Assembly (NCBI RefSeq): GCF_000499385.1
Contig: NW_013651669.1
Coordinates: forward strand, 1-64,000
Length of the DNA stretch: 64,000 nt
Reading direction: 5' to 3'
Source: Eimeria necatrix
Lineage: Eukaryota > Apicomplexa > Conoidasida > Eucoccidiorida > Eimeriidae
Shown: piece by piece, positions 10,801 to 22,229 of the stretch
Layout of the letters: every line of letters starts with the position of its first letter
Numbering within the stretch: the stretch's first letter is position 1
Program-made: the position numbers and the translations under genes
The notes under the pieces: generated by a model
Told to the model about the DNA's origin: nothing
Database searches by the model: none
What the model saw: only the letters and a program-made list of their open reading frames with translations

Positions 10801-13754
10801 CGGTGTCAGCAGCGGCGGCTGTCGCAAAGCCGGCAACATTTTGCAAGCCGTCGCTACTTGTTGCTGCTGCTGCAGATTTGCGTCAGCGTCTAGTGATAGG
10901 ACGGTTAAGTTGTTTGCGTTTTACCTGGAAGACATTGACAGCGCTTTCTCAGGGAAAAAGAAAGAGAAACAGCAGGAGCACCACGAGCAAGAACAACAAC
11001 AGCAGCAAGTTTGTGTCCGTTGCGAAGGCTCGTTCTCTGTGCCTGACGAAGCTCTAGATGTAGCTTTCGACCCCACTGGCAACTTGCTGATTGTTGCTCT
11101 CATTGACCATACTATACTCGTGCTTCATGCAGACACAGGTGTGCTACCAGCTGCTGCTGGAACCGCCATGACTGGAGTTTCGACAACGTGTTACTGCTGG
11201 CAGTGTAGCAAGCGGTGACGGCTGCTTTTGCTGTTGCTTGCTTTGTGATGGAGAGCTTAGCTTGAAATTATAGCAACAGTAGATAATTGTATTGCTTAAG
11301 TGGCCAAAAATGCAACTGTTGTTTTCACATTGCTGTTTGTCGTCGTCACTGTGACTATCTAGCAGTGCACAGTGCGCTGCCGCGCCCGATGCTTGCACAG
11401 CTGTGATATTGTTTATCTGCCCCATTTGTGTTGCCCTGTCCTCTACGGTGAATGCTCTGCGTCTGATCGGCAGTTTTGCTTTCGGTGCTGTTTCCCCTAC
11501 AGGCCGCATTCGTTTGTCACTATACGGCCACAAGCTGCCAGTAACAAGCATTTCTGTGGCTTCATCTGGGGCCTTGTTAGCCTCTGGCTCTGTAGACAAG
11601 TCACTGAAAATTTGGGGACTAGACTTTGGTGATATACGGAAGAGCTTCAGGGCACACGATGAGGCAATCACAAAAGTAGGGGCATCAACTTGAGGCCCAG
11701 GGTTTGGAGTTTGGGTCTCAGGACTCGTCTTTCTCTTTGAGGGAATGGAATCCAGAGTTTCATGGCTGAAATGCACGATTTTGGTCGGCAAAGCAGACTT
11801 AGAATTCACGATATCTGGTTCGCTGTTTGTGATTTGTCGTTTGCATCATGCTCAGGTTTCCTTCCTGCCGTTGACTCATTACGTGCTGTCTGTGTCCCTA
11901 GACGGCTTTATAAAACAGTGGGATGTAGACCGGCAGGTGCTAATTAAGGTGTTTGCATGTGGAGCTGCCGCGAAGGGAGGGGGACTTGGGGGTGCTCCCC
12001 TGCTGGCTTTGTGCTTGTCAGCGGATGGGGACTACTTCTGCTGCTGCGACAGCAGCAGGCAGCTGCACTTATGGCGGCGCACGGAGGAGCAGGTATTTGC
12101 TGAGGAACAGCAGGAGAAGCGGTTGCTGCAGCAGCAGCTGCTAGATTCAGAGGGATTCGATGCAGCAGCCGCAAATACTGCTGCTACTGCTGCTGCTACT
12201 GCAGCCACTGTCGTTCTAGATAGACCTACTAGACGGACAGACGAGGTGTTGAGGACAGCCGACAAACTTATTGAGGTCTGCTGCCACGCTGGATCGCGCT
12301 AGTGGCGGCGCCGCTAATACTTTCGCTAGTGCTGCTGCTGCCGATACTGTTCTCAGTGAATTGGAAAGCAGTAACCAACAGAAATCTCAACTTAACAGCA
12401 CGCGCGTGTTGTGCTACCAAAACTGCTGCCTCACAGCAGTAGTGATTTCTGCAGCTGCTTATGCGATGTGTGGGTGAATCGCTGCATTTTTCAGGCGCTG
12501 CAAGTGGCGCGTGATCAGTGGTCACAAGACGAGGCTTACGCGGCCTGCTTTCAACGGTGGACCGAGACTGTTGCCCGCGCAGCGAAAAAATCGGGAGCAG
12601 CAGTAGCAGCTGCTGCCAACCCCATTCCCGCACCATCGGCCACACGGCCGGAGCTTCTGGGGCGCTCTGCAAACGAGCATTTACTGAAGTGTATATATAG
12701 CATCAGAAGTTCGGAGGCAGCAGAAGTGCTGTTGGCCCTGCCTGTGGACTACGCGCTCCAGGTGATACTACAGCTGCAGATGTAGTCGCTCTCGCCTGCA
12801 TCTGCAGCGCCTTGCTCTTTTTGGCTTCAGTAGCTAGGTAGTCAGTTCATCCGGGTGCACTCTGAACCCTGAACCCGAGCTGCAGCCTCGCATGCCTAGC
12901 ATTGGAACTAACGCAGAAGTTGCTGCTGCTACTGCTGTTACACAGTTGCTGCAGTTCCTGACAGAGTTCTTGGAGAAGGAAGCTGAACGACGAGCCATCC
13001 CTAGCGCACCGGAGGGCAGTGCAGAAATACCCCAGCAACTGCTGAAGCACGCTGTTCCTGGACCCACGGAGTTGGCGGTGCGCCTGGCGCTACATCTTGT
13101 TCAGCTGCACTTCAGGTGAGACGAAAGAATCAGCAACAACCACAGCAGCCGTGTAGATGAGTAGAAGCATCAAAGCAGCTGCAGCAATAGCACCAGGTGC
13201 CTCGTTGTGTTGTGGGCTGCGGGACTGGTGCTAAGGCTGTTTATAGCGTCGGAGAAGCACAGGGCTCTTGTCCTTAGACTTCGGTCCGCCGTGAGGCCTT
13301 TGCTGCTGCAACAAAGGGTAAGGCCTAAAGTCTGTGTTTTGCCTGCGAGTATCTTCCTTATGTCGTTCTCTGCTTGTCTTCGATTGCTTCCGTTTCCGGC
13401 TCAATGCGACCTTCTTCTGTTTGTCTCTTCTGGCCCTCCCGTTCTGGCTTTTTGGCCAATTTTACTTCGTTTCCTACTGTTTGTAAGTGGCGACCATGCC
13501 TGTTTGCGTGCGTACCGTTACCTCTGTGTCGGGAAGCATGGATGCCTCGTCCTCGATGGGTGCTGCTGTCTTTGATGCTCTTGGTGTCTTAGGATGCCCT
13601 GCGGTTTAACGCCGCCGCAATGGGGGTGCTGCTGCGGTGCATGAGCACCAATAGCAGTGATGCGCTACAGCTGCTGAAGCAGCAAGTGTCAGTAACAATG
13701 GGGCCACCCAAAAAGAAAAGACACAAAGCAGGCACGGCTATCTCGTCCCTCTGA
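7875..13754 (+). CDS. WDR3: WD40 protein of the small-subunit processome (UTP12/DIP2 homologue)
   Basis: Twelve exons join in phase to 1163 residues: 7875-8777, 9011-9661, 9893-10012, 10310-10394, 10529-10664, 10876-11138, 11503-11675, 11856-12275, 12495-12761, 12886-13115, 13236-13317 and 13593-13754. WDR3/UTP12 is a tandem WD40 subunit of the UTP-B module that binds U3 snoRNP pre-rRNA. The N-terminus MVKAYLNYEQSAAFG is diagnostic, and WD repeats such as SDGSIRIWSVD and SKDGLIKIWDV follow. Others include SSDRTVKLFAF, SVDKSLKIWGLDFGDIRKS and SLDGFIKQWDVD. The helical UTP12 domain (IRSSEAAEVLLALP, LLQFLTEFLEKE, FNAAAMGVLL) precedes a basic PPKKKRHK tail. Exons 1, 2 and 8 carry Ala, Ser and Gln runs. 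The exon 11 acceptor (CTAAG) was chosen because only it keeps the frame. The family call is strong; a few boundaries could shift. Confidence 0.93.
8867..8892 (+). repeat. (CTG)8 microsatellite in WDR3 intron 1
   Basis: An uninterrupted CTG run of 26 bases lies in intron 1 (8778-9010). It shows that triplet expansion here is not confined to coding sequence. Confidence 0.95.
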
Positions 13755-14723
13755 ATGAAACTTATGCTTTAAGCTGCATATACAAATGAAGGGGAACTGA
13801 GGAAGTCAGTTGTGGGGAGCAGTCGCAAGCACAAACAGCTGCTGCGCCCAGCGGCCCGTGGGCCTTTCTCTCGGGACATGAGAGGGCTCTCTCTGCCTCT
13901 TTCTGTCTCGCTTTGTCTTTGTGTAGCTTTGTGTTGTCCTTGTCTTTTATGTTTCTACCGTCGATTTCACTTCAAGGCAAGCCAACAAACCGAAATATTT
14001 CAACTTACGTGAAGTGCCAACTGCAACAGGGCAACAGCAGCAGCAAAAGTCCATTAGCTGCAACCCCTCCTTTCTCCTGCTTTTCTGCTGCTGCTGCATG
14101 GCCCGGGAAGTAGACAATCCAAGGACAGCAGTACTGCTACCCTGCGTGCACCCCTGGGGGAGCTCCTGACTTTGTGGAGGCAGCAGACGTAAGAATTGCT
14201 AGTGCTGCTGCAATTTTTGATACCGCACTGTATAAAATAAGCAGAGCAACACCACCGCAGAGAAACAAAAGATATTAGTAAACACACGAGCTATGTGAGC
14301 ACTCCGCAAACCCAATCGTCTTCAACGGACAGCTCACCACCTGCACCAGCAGCGGCCCCTGCTTACGCAACATCGGTAGCTGCTCCAGAACCAGTTGCCG
14401 CGACAGCCGCAGCAGCAGGTGCAGTGGCCGCAGTGGCTGCAGCTGTGCGTTCTGAACCTCCACACAACAGGCACCGCCGATAGTATTTCATATTTTGCAC
14501 AGATGCAAAAGCAGGTACGTACACGCGGCGGTGCTGCTGCTGCACATGCCGTTCCTGGGCTCAGGACTGCGATCCACGTGCGCCGCTTTTCGTATTTGCT
14601 TAGTATATACCAACAGACATTCCTTCATTGTGTAGGGCCTAATCCTGGAAATTTCGCGCAGCAGAAGCAGGCGTAGCACACGAGCTGGTGTTGCAGCATC
14701 TCTAGCAATTGCAGCAGCTGCTG
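13755..14723. other. Convergent intergenic region
   Basis: This stretch lies between the 3' ends of WDR3 (+) and the transporter gene (-). It has a pyrimidine-rich patch around 13860-13970 and scattered CAG/GCT triplets. No gene is supported. Confidence 0.6.
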
Positions 14724-17700
14724 CTACTGCGCCGGTTTCTTCTTAAGCTCGGCCAGCGTAGCCGGAAGGAGAAGCAAACCGCTGAACACCGCGAAGACGC
14801 ACAATACCCCGAACAGCACATCCCAGCCGTAGGCATCCGACACGGCAGCAGTCAAGTTCCCCTGCAGTACAAAAGCAGACGGCGCCTCAAAAAGTAGAGT
14901 ACACGTAAGATGAGGCAGCAGCAGAATTGGTACCGAAAAGAAATTTTCTCTGCACTCAAGCAACTGCATAGTTGCACGACCTATTCTTATTTTTTCTATG
15001 CCATCGCACATCAGCAACGCGTTACCTGGAGCAGTGCCCCAACCGCCCCCATCGCATTGATGAGTGCTGCAGTGGAGGGAACAGCAGAAGGTGGTAGGCC
15101 TCTCAGATCTGCGATTTCTTGTGCTGCAGATGCACCGAGTATGGAGTCCGGGGCGGCAACACAAAAGCCAACTAGTAGCATGCACAGTAGTAGGACCTGC
15201 ACCTGTTGTTTCTCCGCTGCGGCTGTTGCTGCTGTTGCTGCTGCTGCTGAGTAAATTGCAGCAGACAACTGTTCCGCGTGCTGCTGCTGCAGCACACGCA
15301 GGTCCTCCTGCTGCTGTAGCTCTAGCCGCAGCAGCGTCAGTGCCCACTGATCATCTCCCTCCACCTCAGCTGCTACTTCTGCAGCTTCGGCAGCTGCCGC
15401 ACCAGCTGCTGTCGCTTCCCCGCGGTCCTCTGTCCGCTGGCCTTTTTCAATCTGCTGTTCCTGCTGCCTCACAGCCTGAAGTGATACTTGGCCTTGCGTA
15501 TCTAACGAGCTCTTTGCGGCTGCCGCTGCTGCAACTGCTTCAGCAAGTTTTCGTGGCAAGGCCGCTGCTTGGTGTTGTTGCTGCACTTGCTGGCTCTGTA
15601 TTCGTTGAAGCAGCCAGGGCTCTTGTAGTTGGTGTAACGATGCCCGATCCTCCTGCCGCTGCGCTGGGGACGCCTGCTCATGCTGCTGGAGTTGAGGCTC
15701 TTGCCGTTGCAACTGTGTTTGTGGCTGTTGTTTCTGCACCAAAGGTTGCTGATTCCTTTGCTGGTATGACTGCTGCACTTCTGGTTGCTGCTGCGACGGT
15801 TCCTGCAGAGGCTGTGCCAGGGGTTGCTGCTGTGGTACATGATCAAGCGCTAGTGGCTCTCGCTGCTGTCGAATCAAAGCTTGTTGCGGCTGCTCTTGCT
15901 GCAGTGGCTGCTGCTGCTGTGGCAGCTGTTGCTGCTGCTCCAGCTCTGTATGCGGTTGCACTAGCGGCCGCTGTTGCTGCATTTGCGATACTTGCTGCGA
16001 AGCTTGTCGCTGCTGTGGCAACTGCTGCTCGATCTGTGGCTGTGGCTGCTGCGACTGCTGCAACTGTTGCCGGGGCCCTATGGACTCTTGTTGAGGTTGC
16101 TGGAGTGTCTGGGCCGGCAACTGCTGCAGCTGTGGTGGCTGGGGCTGCTGTAAGGATTGCAGCGGAGGTGGCTGTTGCTGATCTGTCTGCTGCAGTTGCA
16201 GCTGTTGCTGCTGAATTGAATTTGCCAGTAGTTCCTGTTCCTGCAGTGGCTGCAACTGCTGTTCCTGTTGCTCTTGCTGCTGCTGCATTGATTGTTGAGG
16301 CAGCGGCTCCTGTTGCTGCAGCGGCTGGGGCTGCTGCAAGGGCTGTAGCTGCGGTGGCTGCTGCTGCTGTAGTGGCTGCGCCTCCTGCAGTGAATGCTGC
16401 TGCAGCGGATCCTGCAGGTGCAATGACTGCGACTGCTGCAGTAGCTGTGGCTGCTGGAGTGGTAGTTGCTGCTGTAACGGCTGCTGCTGCTGCAGCGGTA
16501 GTTGCTGTTGCTGTAATGGCTGAGGCTGTTGCAGTGGCTGCCGTTGCTGCAGCGGTAGTTGCAGCTGCTGTAGTGGCTGCAGCTGCTGCAGTGGCTGCTG
16601 TTGCTGGAGCGGTGGTTGCTGCTGCTGTAATGGTTGCTGGTCTTGCAGTGGCTGCTGTTGCGGCAGTGGCGGCTGCAGCTGTTGTAGCGGCTGCAGCTGC
16701 TGTAGAGGCTGCGGCTGCTGCAGCGGCAATTGCTGCTGCTGAAGTGGCTGCGGCTGCTGCAACGGTAGTTGCTGCTGCTGCAGTGGTTGCAGCCGCTGTA
16801 GGGGTAGTTGCTGCTGTAGTGGCTGTGGCTGCTGGAGTGGATGAGACTGCTGCGGCGGTACTTGCTGCTGCAGTGGCTGCGGCTGTTGTATTGGCTGAGC
16901 CTGCTGCAGCAGTAGTTCCTGCTGTGCTAGCAGCGGCGGCTGCAGCGGCAGTTGCTGCTGTTGTGGTTGCGGCTGCTGCATTAGCTGCGGTTGCTGCAAC
17001 AGTACTTGCGGTTGTGATGGCTGCAGTTGCTGTACTGGCTGCGGCTGCTGCAGCGGCAATTGCTGCAGCTGTGCTGGCAGCGGCTGCTGCGGCCGCTGCT
17101 GCTGCAGGGACTGTTGCTGCTGCAGTGGCTGCTGTTGCAGTGGCTGCTGTTGCAGTGGCTGCTGTTGCAGTGGCTGCTGTTGTGGCTGCTGCTCATGCAA
17201 TACCTGCTGCTGCACCGGTTCCTGCTGCTGCAGTGGCCTCTGCTCTTGTTGCTGCCGTAGTTGCTGCTGCGGCTGTTGCTGCAGCGGCAGCTGTTGCTGC
17301 TGCGACTGTTGTTGCTGCATTGGCTGCTGTTGCAAAGGCTGCTGCAGGGACTGCTGCTGCGATGGCAGTTGCTGCTGCATTGACTGCTGCTGCGGTGACT
17401 CCCCCTGCTGCTGTGGCCCCTGCTGCTGCGACTGCTCTTGAAGAGGAAATTGCTGCTGCGGTGGTTCTTCTTGCTCCAGAGGCTGCCGCTGCATCGACTG
17501 TCCCGCCAGCAGTTGCTGCTGCTGTGGTTGCTCAGCCTCCTCCAGTTTGACAGCTTGTTCCTGTTGTTGCTGCAGCTCTTCTTTGTGCTGTTGTTGCACG
17601 TCGTGCTGCCATTGGTGTGCCTCATGCTGCTTCTTCTGCAATTCCTGCTCAAGGACCTGCACCCTATCGAGTGTCTGCTGCAGCTGAAGCGGCAGCTGCT

Positions 17701-20472
17701 GTTTCGCACGCTTGTGCTGCTGTTCTAGCAGCAGCAAAGCTTGCTGCTGCAGCTGTTTCAACTGCTGCAAGGAAGCTTCCTGCTGCTGTTGCTGCTCATG
17801 GTGTTGTTCTCTCAGCAGTTGCTGTTGCTGGCAAGACAGCGCCAGCAGCAGCAAACAAAACCCCGTTGCTAAACTCATGCTAGCAGCGCACGTGAGCCTC
17901 TTTCCTGAAGCAGCAGCATCACGGGAAGCAGACAATGAAGTGCGAACATAAATCAGAGCGGTGCTGCCGTAAAATGCACAGTCCTAGCACCTTGCAGCTG
18001 CAGTGGTGGGAAGAAGCTGCAAAAAATGGGAGTGCAAGCAGCAGCAGCATGCGGCAGCCGCCAGCAGCAGCACAAAAGCAATTGGAGCAGCCGCTGTAAC
18101 GTAAGCAGCAGCACGAATGACCAACAAGATAAGCAGCAGCAGCAACAGCAGCATAACGTACCTGCGCATAGCCTGTCTGCAGCAAATCCCGCAATGACGG
18201 CACCAAGCATGCCACCAACATCAAAGGGAATAGAAGCAGCAGCAGCAGCAGCAGCAGACATCTGGACCTGCTTGGCAAGGAAGAAAGGCAGCCACAGCAG
18301 CAAGCTGTAGCGAATCAACTTGATGAAGAAATAGGCAGCACCACATAGACAGATGAGATAGCCAGCGCCTTTGTAGCCCACGTTGGCTTCGTCGCGTTTC
18401 TTGCTGCTACTACCGCGACGCAAGCTGCAGCTGCTCCCGTTGCTTTTGAGAGTGATGCAGCTGCTGCTGCTGCGAGAATCCGGCAGTCGACGTGGCGGGC
18501 TCTTGTTGCTGCTGAGGGATGAGACAGAGAACAGCTGCAGCAGCTGGCGCATTTGATGCGCTGCTGCTGCAGCTGCTTCGCTCCCGCTGGAAACACGGCG
18601 CTCCCAAGGAATTGGTACTAACTCAGCTTCAGCTGCTGCCGCTGCACATCTTGGTGCTGCTTCTGCTCGGAGAGACGGAAGTAAGATGCTCCTGCTGCGG
18701 CTCATTGCTGCTGCCGTTGGTTGTCCAGCAGCAACTCCAGCAGCCCAAGGTGCTGCCACTGACGAACTGAAGGTCATCACCGCTGGGGAATGGTAGCTAT
18801 TAAAAGGGCTGCTGGTCAGACTGCCACTTGGGCTGTTGCTGCTGCAGTAACTGTTGCTACTACTGCTGCTGCTGCTGGAAGCATCAGCACAACTTGCCAG
18901 CTCAGCGCATCGAGCAGTGCTGGTTGTGCTGCCACTACTGTCGCCGGTACCTCCTGTTTGGCTGCATGCACTTTCTTGTGGCTGGAAGCTGACGAGGCAT
19001 TCGGGTGAGTGTAGGTGCTGCTGAAGCAGCAGTAACTTATGCTTCTGCTGCTGATGCAATCGCAGATGCCTCAACTCCCCCTGCTGTTCGTCCTGGTAGT
19101 CTTCCTTCTCCTGTTGGCAACTTGAACTCTCCTTCGCTGCCGCTAAATCCTCGAGGCCTTGCTCATCTTCTCGCCGCTGCTGCAATTGCCGTCGCATAGC
19201 TTTCTTGCTGCTCCATGGCAGAAGATACAGCAGCAACACCGATGTAACTGCTGCTGTTGCAGCAGCAAAAAAGAAGACTTGCCTCCATCCAAATGCTGCT
19301 TCGACTACTGCAGCAACGGCGGTCGCCGCCATAGCTCCTGCAGCAGCAACGCCCATAAACAAGACCATCAACTTTGAAAGCAAGTGAACGACCCCACACT
19401 CGCACTCGCACCAGCAGCACGGGGCACAATATTAGCACAAAGCTGCAGCACCAGCAAGAGAAGCAGAAGCAACTGCCATACCTGTTTGCTGGGAAGTGGT
19501 CCACAAACCAAGAGCAGCCCCTCTGTTCTCCGGGGTGACAGCAGCAGAGACGTACTGCAGTAGCAGCGGGAAAAGCGGAGCGTGAACAAGCCCGTTAAAC
19601 CCCCATAGCAGCAACAACAGAAGTCCGCTACTGCTGCAGCCAAAAGCTGCTGTCGCTGCTGCAGACAGCATGAAACATGCCGCCGTGAGAGCGGCAAAAT
19701 TCCTGTGCGGCACTGCAGCAAGCAGCAGCGGCAGCAGCAGCTGCCCTGCTGCGTAACATCCTAGAAAAGCGGTGTCAATGCACCCTAATGTCTGCGACGA
19801 GAGACCGACCGAAGCATTGAGAGCCCCCTTGACCACACTAAAGGGCTTTCGAGTGCTGTAAAGAGATGCGTAGGCCAAATAGGTGACAACAAACACGGCC
19901 AGGCCGTCAGCAGGTACAGGCAACCACCGGAGCAAACAGCACCCGTTCTCCTGCTGCTTTTCCAGCGTCAACTGCTGCAGGGATTGCTGATGCTGCAGTG
20001 GGCTGGACTTGCCTGAGGAAAACCCAGCTAGTAGCTGCTGCTTTTCGTGTTGCAACCGCTGCTGATGACCGGGTGGCCACAGAGTCTCCGCTGCTTCAGA
20101 GTCTGTGCTCTGCTGCTGCTGGTGATCCTGCTGCAGCTCATTACCGTAAAACCGATTTAAAAGCTTGCTGCTGCTGCTAGCTTCAAGGGAAAATGCGGCC
20201 TCCCCGCTGGATTTGCTGACAAAGCTGTCATTGCTGCTACTGCGGACGCTGCTGCAGCTGCTGCTGCAGCTGCTTCTGCTATAGCTGCTGCCGTTGCGAA
20301 CAACACGACGTCTATTCACCCTTCCTCTGCAGCAAAAGCATCCCCAGCAAGTTACAGATTTTGGCTCGCCAAAGCTTCGGCGACTGGCTAACACTATGCT
20401 TCTGCTGCTTTTGCTGCTGCTGCTGTACTTACCTATGACGCTGTGGAAGGGAGCGGCTAGTTGCTTCGCCAA
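14724..20472 (-). CDS. SLC37/glycerol-3-phosphate transporter-like MFS protein with large Q-rich insertion
   Basis: Four exons, 20472-19474, 19371-18162, 17904-15026 and 14861-14724, give about 1741 residues. The first junction is the weakest: its only in-phase donor is GTTGCT. The membrane core matches organophosphate:phosphate antiporters. VTYLAYASLYSTRKPFS is TM1, GLWTTSQQTG lies near TM4-5, FGWRQVFFFAA TM6, and YFFIKLIRYSLLLWLPFFL TM7. FDVGGMLGAVIAGFAADRL is TM8 with its loop, and the C-terminus has GWDVLFGVLCVFAVFSGL. The central cytosolic loop carries a Ser-rich extension of roughly 220 residues. A Q-rich stretch of about 850 residues follows the helix ending LLLLALSC and precedes VLLLCMLLVGFCVAAPDSIL, the predicted TM9-TM10 loop. 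The start at 20472 is provisional because a consensus donor (GTAAGT) occurs 14 codons in. The substrate is inferred only from family. Confidence 0.78.
15260..17850 (-). repeat. Q-rich low-complexity coding tract
   Basis: On the minus strand this stretch reads as tandem LQQ, PLQQ and QQPQ units made of CAG and CAA codons. On the plus strand it appears as TGCTG/GCTGC repeats, which generate long spurious Ala/Val and Leu open frames. It is the bulk of exon 3 of the transporter gene. Confidence 0.9.
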
Positions 20473-22229
20473 GCGGAATCATCTCAGCACTAGAAAGCAG
20501 CTGCAACGGGAGGCGCCAGAGCGCCTAGGAAACAGCTGCTGGTGCTGCTGCTACTCCCACCGAACACCGTTGCATGAGGGACCGCCACTGTGTCTCAGAT
20601 TTGCATGGCAGCATTCTGCTGCAGGGACAAGCCGGATTGTCAACCTCCTAGCTTTTTCCTCAACTGTTCAAGCTTTCATTTCTCCTGTTGCTGGGGCCTT
20701 GGCCGTTGCAGTCGCTGCTGCTGACGTGGCGGCGCCAGCAGGTTGCTGCTGATTCCTGCCGCTGATGTTCGTTAAGGGTTAACGAATGAAGCCGCGTCCT
20801 TCACATATATCGTTACGCTGTTTTCGCCAATCTAGTTTTGCCATAAGCTTGAGCAACAACCAAATAGCCTCAGTTACAGGCGCCGCCAGAAGCCTCTGCT
20901 GCTGCTCCTGCTGCATGCAACAACAGCCGCTACAGCTCCAATAGTAGAACCATTTACCCGTGCATTTCGGCATTACAGGCACTTAGTTCAAGGATTCATG
21001 ATTGGGGAGGCAGTGAGCTCGCCACCAGCCAAGGCAGAGTGGCGGTACCAGCCGAAGAGGCAGCCGCTTGGACCTTAGACGGGACCTCAAACTGAACGTA
21101 GTTAACTCAAAACTAAATTACGAACTGAAAAGCCTTGTAGTAAACTTGTGGCGCGTTGTTCTGAGCTTGGCAGCCGCCGCAACTATAGTTCACACCGCCC
21201 GACACCGTCGCTGAAGCAGCCGTAGTTACTACTATGGCTGCCATTGTGCTGAAGAGATCACCGAAGTAACTGCCGTGGCAAGTACTATTGCTTCTATTGT
21301 AACTGCCATGGTCTCGCTGTGGCTGCCACTGACGCCACTGTTGGCTGAACCACTAGGGCTGCAGCGGCTTCTAAAGCAGCAACTTTTTACACTGGTGTTT
21401 CTGTGGTCTCCTCGCCATGTCTACCATCGCCGCAGACATCGTCGTGTGCGAAACCAGACTTTGAGGTCCTGTAAGTCCTCCACTGGCTACAGCTCGTCGA
21501 ACCATCTCATGTGCTAACCCTCTAAGTAATCTGAAGCCGTGGATGCACTACGCCAGGGAAGGAAAGCAGCTGCTGAAAAGATTACCTATTAAGAGGTACT
21601 AACTAGCATCTCCTCCTTAGAGGTGAGCCCCAGCATTGCACCTTGGCTGAAAGCCAATGAGCGTTATCCCAAACACAACGAAAACGCTTCGCAACGCCTG
21701 CCTGAACACCCCAGATGCTACCACTGCAACGTCTGCTGCCGACGATAGTGTTCTTCCACGCCTGTTCAGCAGCTACTTCCCTCCTCTGTCTTCAGCGTCT
21801 CTGCGGCCAATTCGGGAACGCACATTTCAATACCAAAGTTAAAGTACTGAACTGAAGCCAAAAATTTGAAATGGTTGAAGGAGGCCTTCCTTGTACTGAA
21901 AAAGAAGCGATCATCAGTTTGGTTTCAACGCTTCAAAGTGGGAATTGGGACAAACAGGAAGTCAAAAAAATTAGAAGATCATTTAAAAAATCAACCAACA
22001 AAGGGACGCAATAATAATGCACCTGCGCGATTCCGGGACTTCACCCGTAGCAATTCTGCACGCGGTAACCGCGGTATCAAAAACTGCCGCTGCAATTGGC
22101 CGACAACCGAATCCCTTTGCCGCTGCTGCTGGTGTAGCCGGAGTACTATCACGTCAGTCACAAGGGCTGCCAAAATTGTGTTAATGCAGCCAAAAACGCT
22201 GCTGTCATTGCCGCCACAGTCTGCTGCAG
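20473..22229. other. Intergenic region between two minus-strand genes
   Basis: It lies upstream of the transporter start and downstream of the stop of the giant F-box-like gene. Apart from short GCTGCT clusters near 20700-20920 the sequence is not repetitive. Open frames are short and without recognisable features. Confidence 0.55.

Noticed and set aside
15064..17550. An 828-residue plus-strand open frame made almost entirely of Ala and Val
   Set aside because: It is the antisense reading of the CAG/CAA glutamine tract in the transporter gene; CTG/TTG-type repeats stay open in several frames. It has no domain or splice context.
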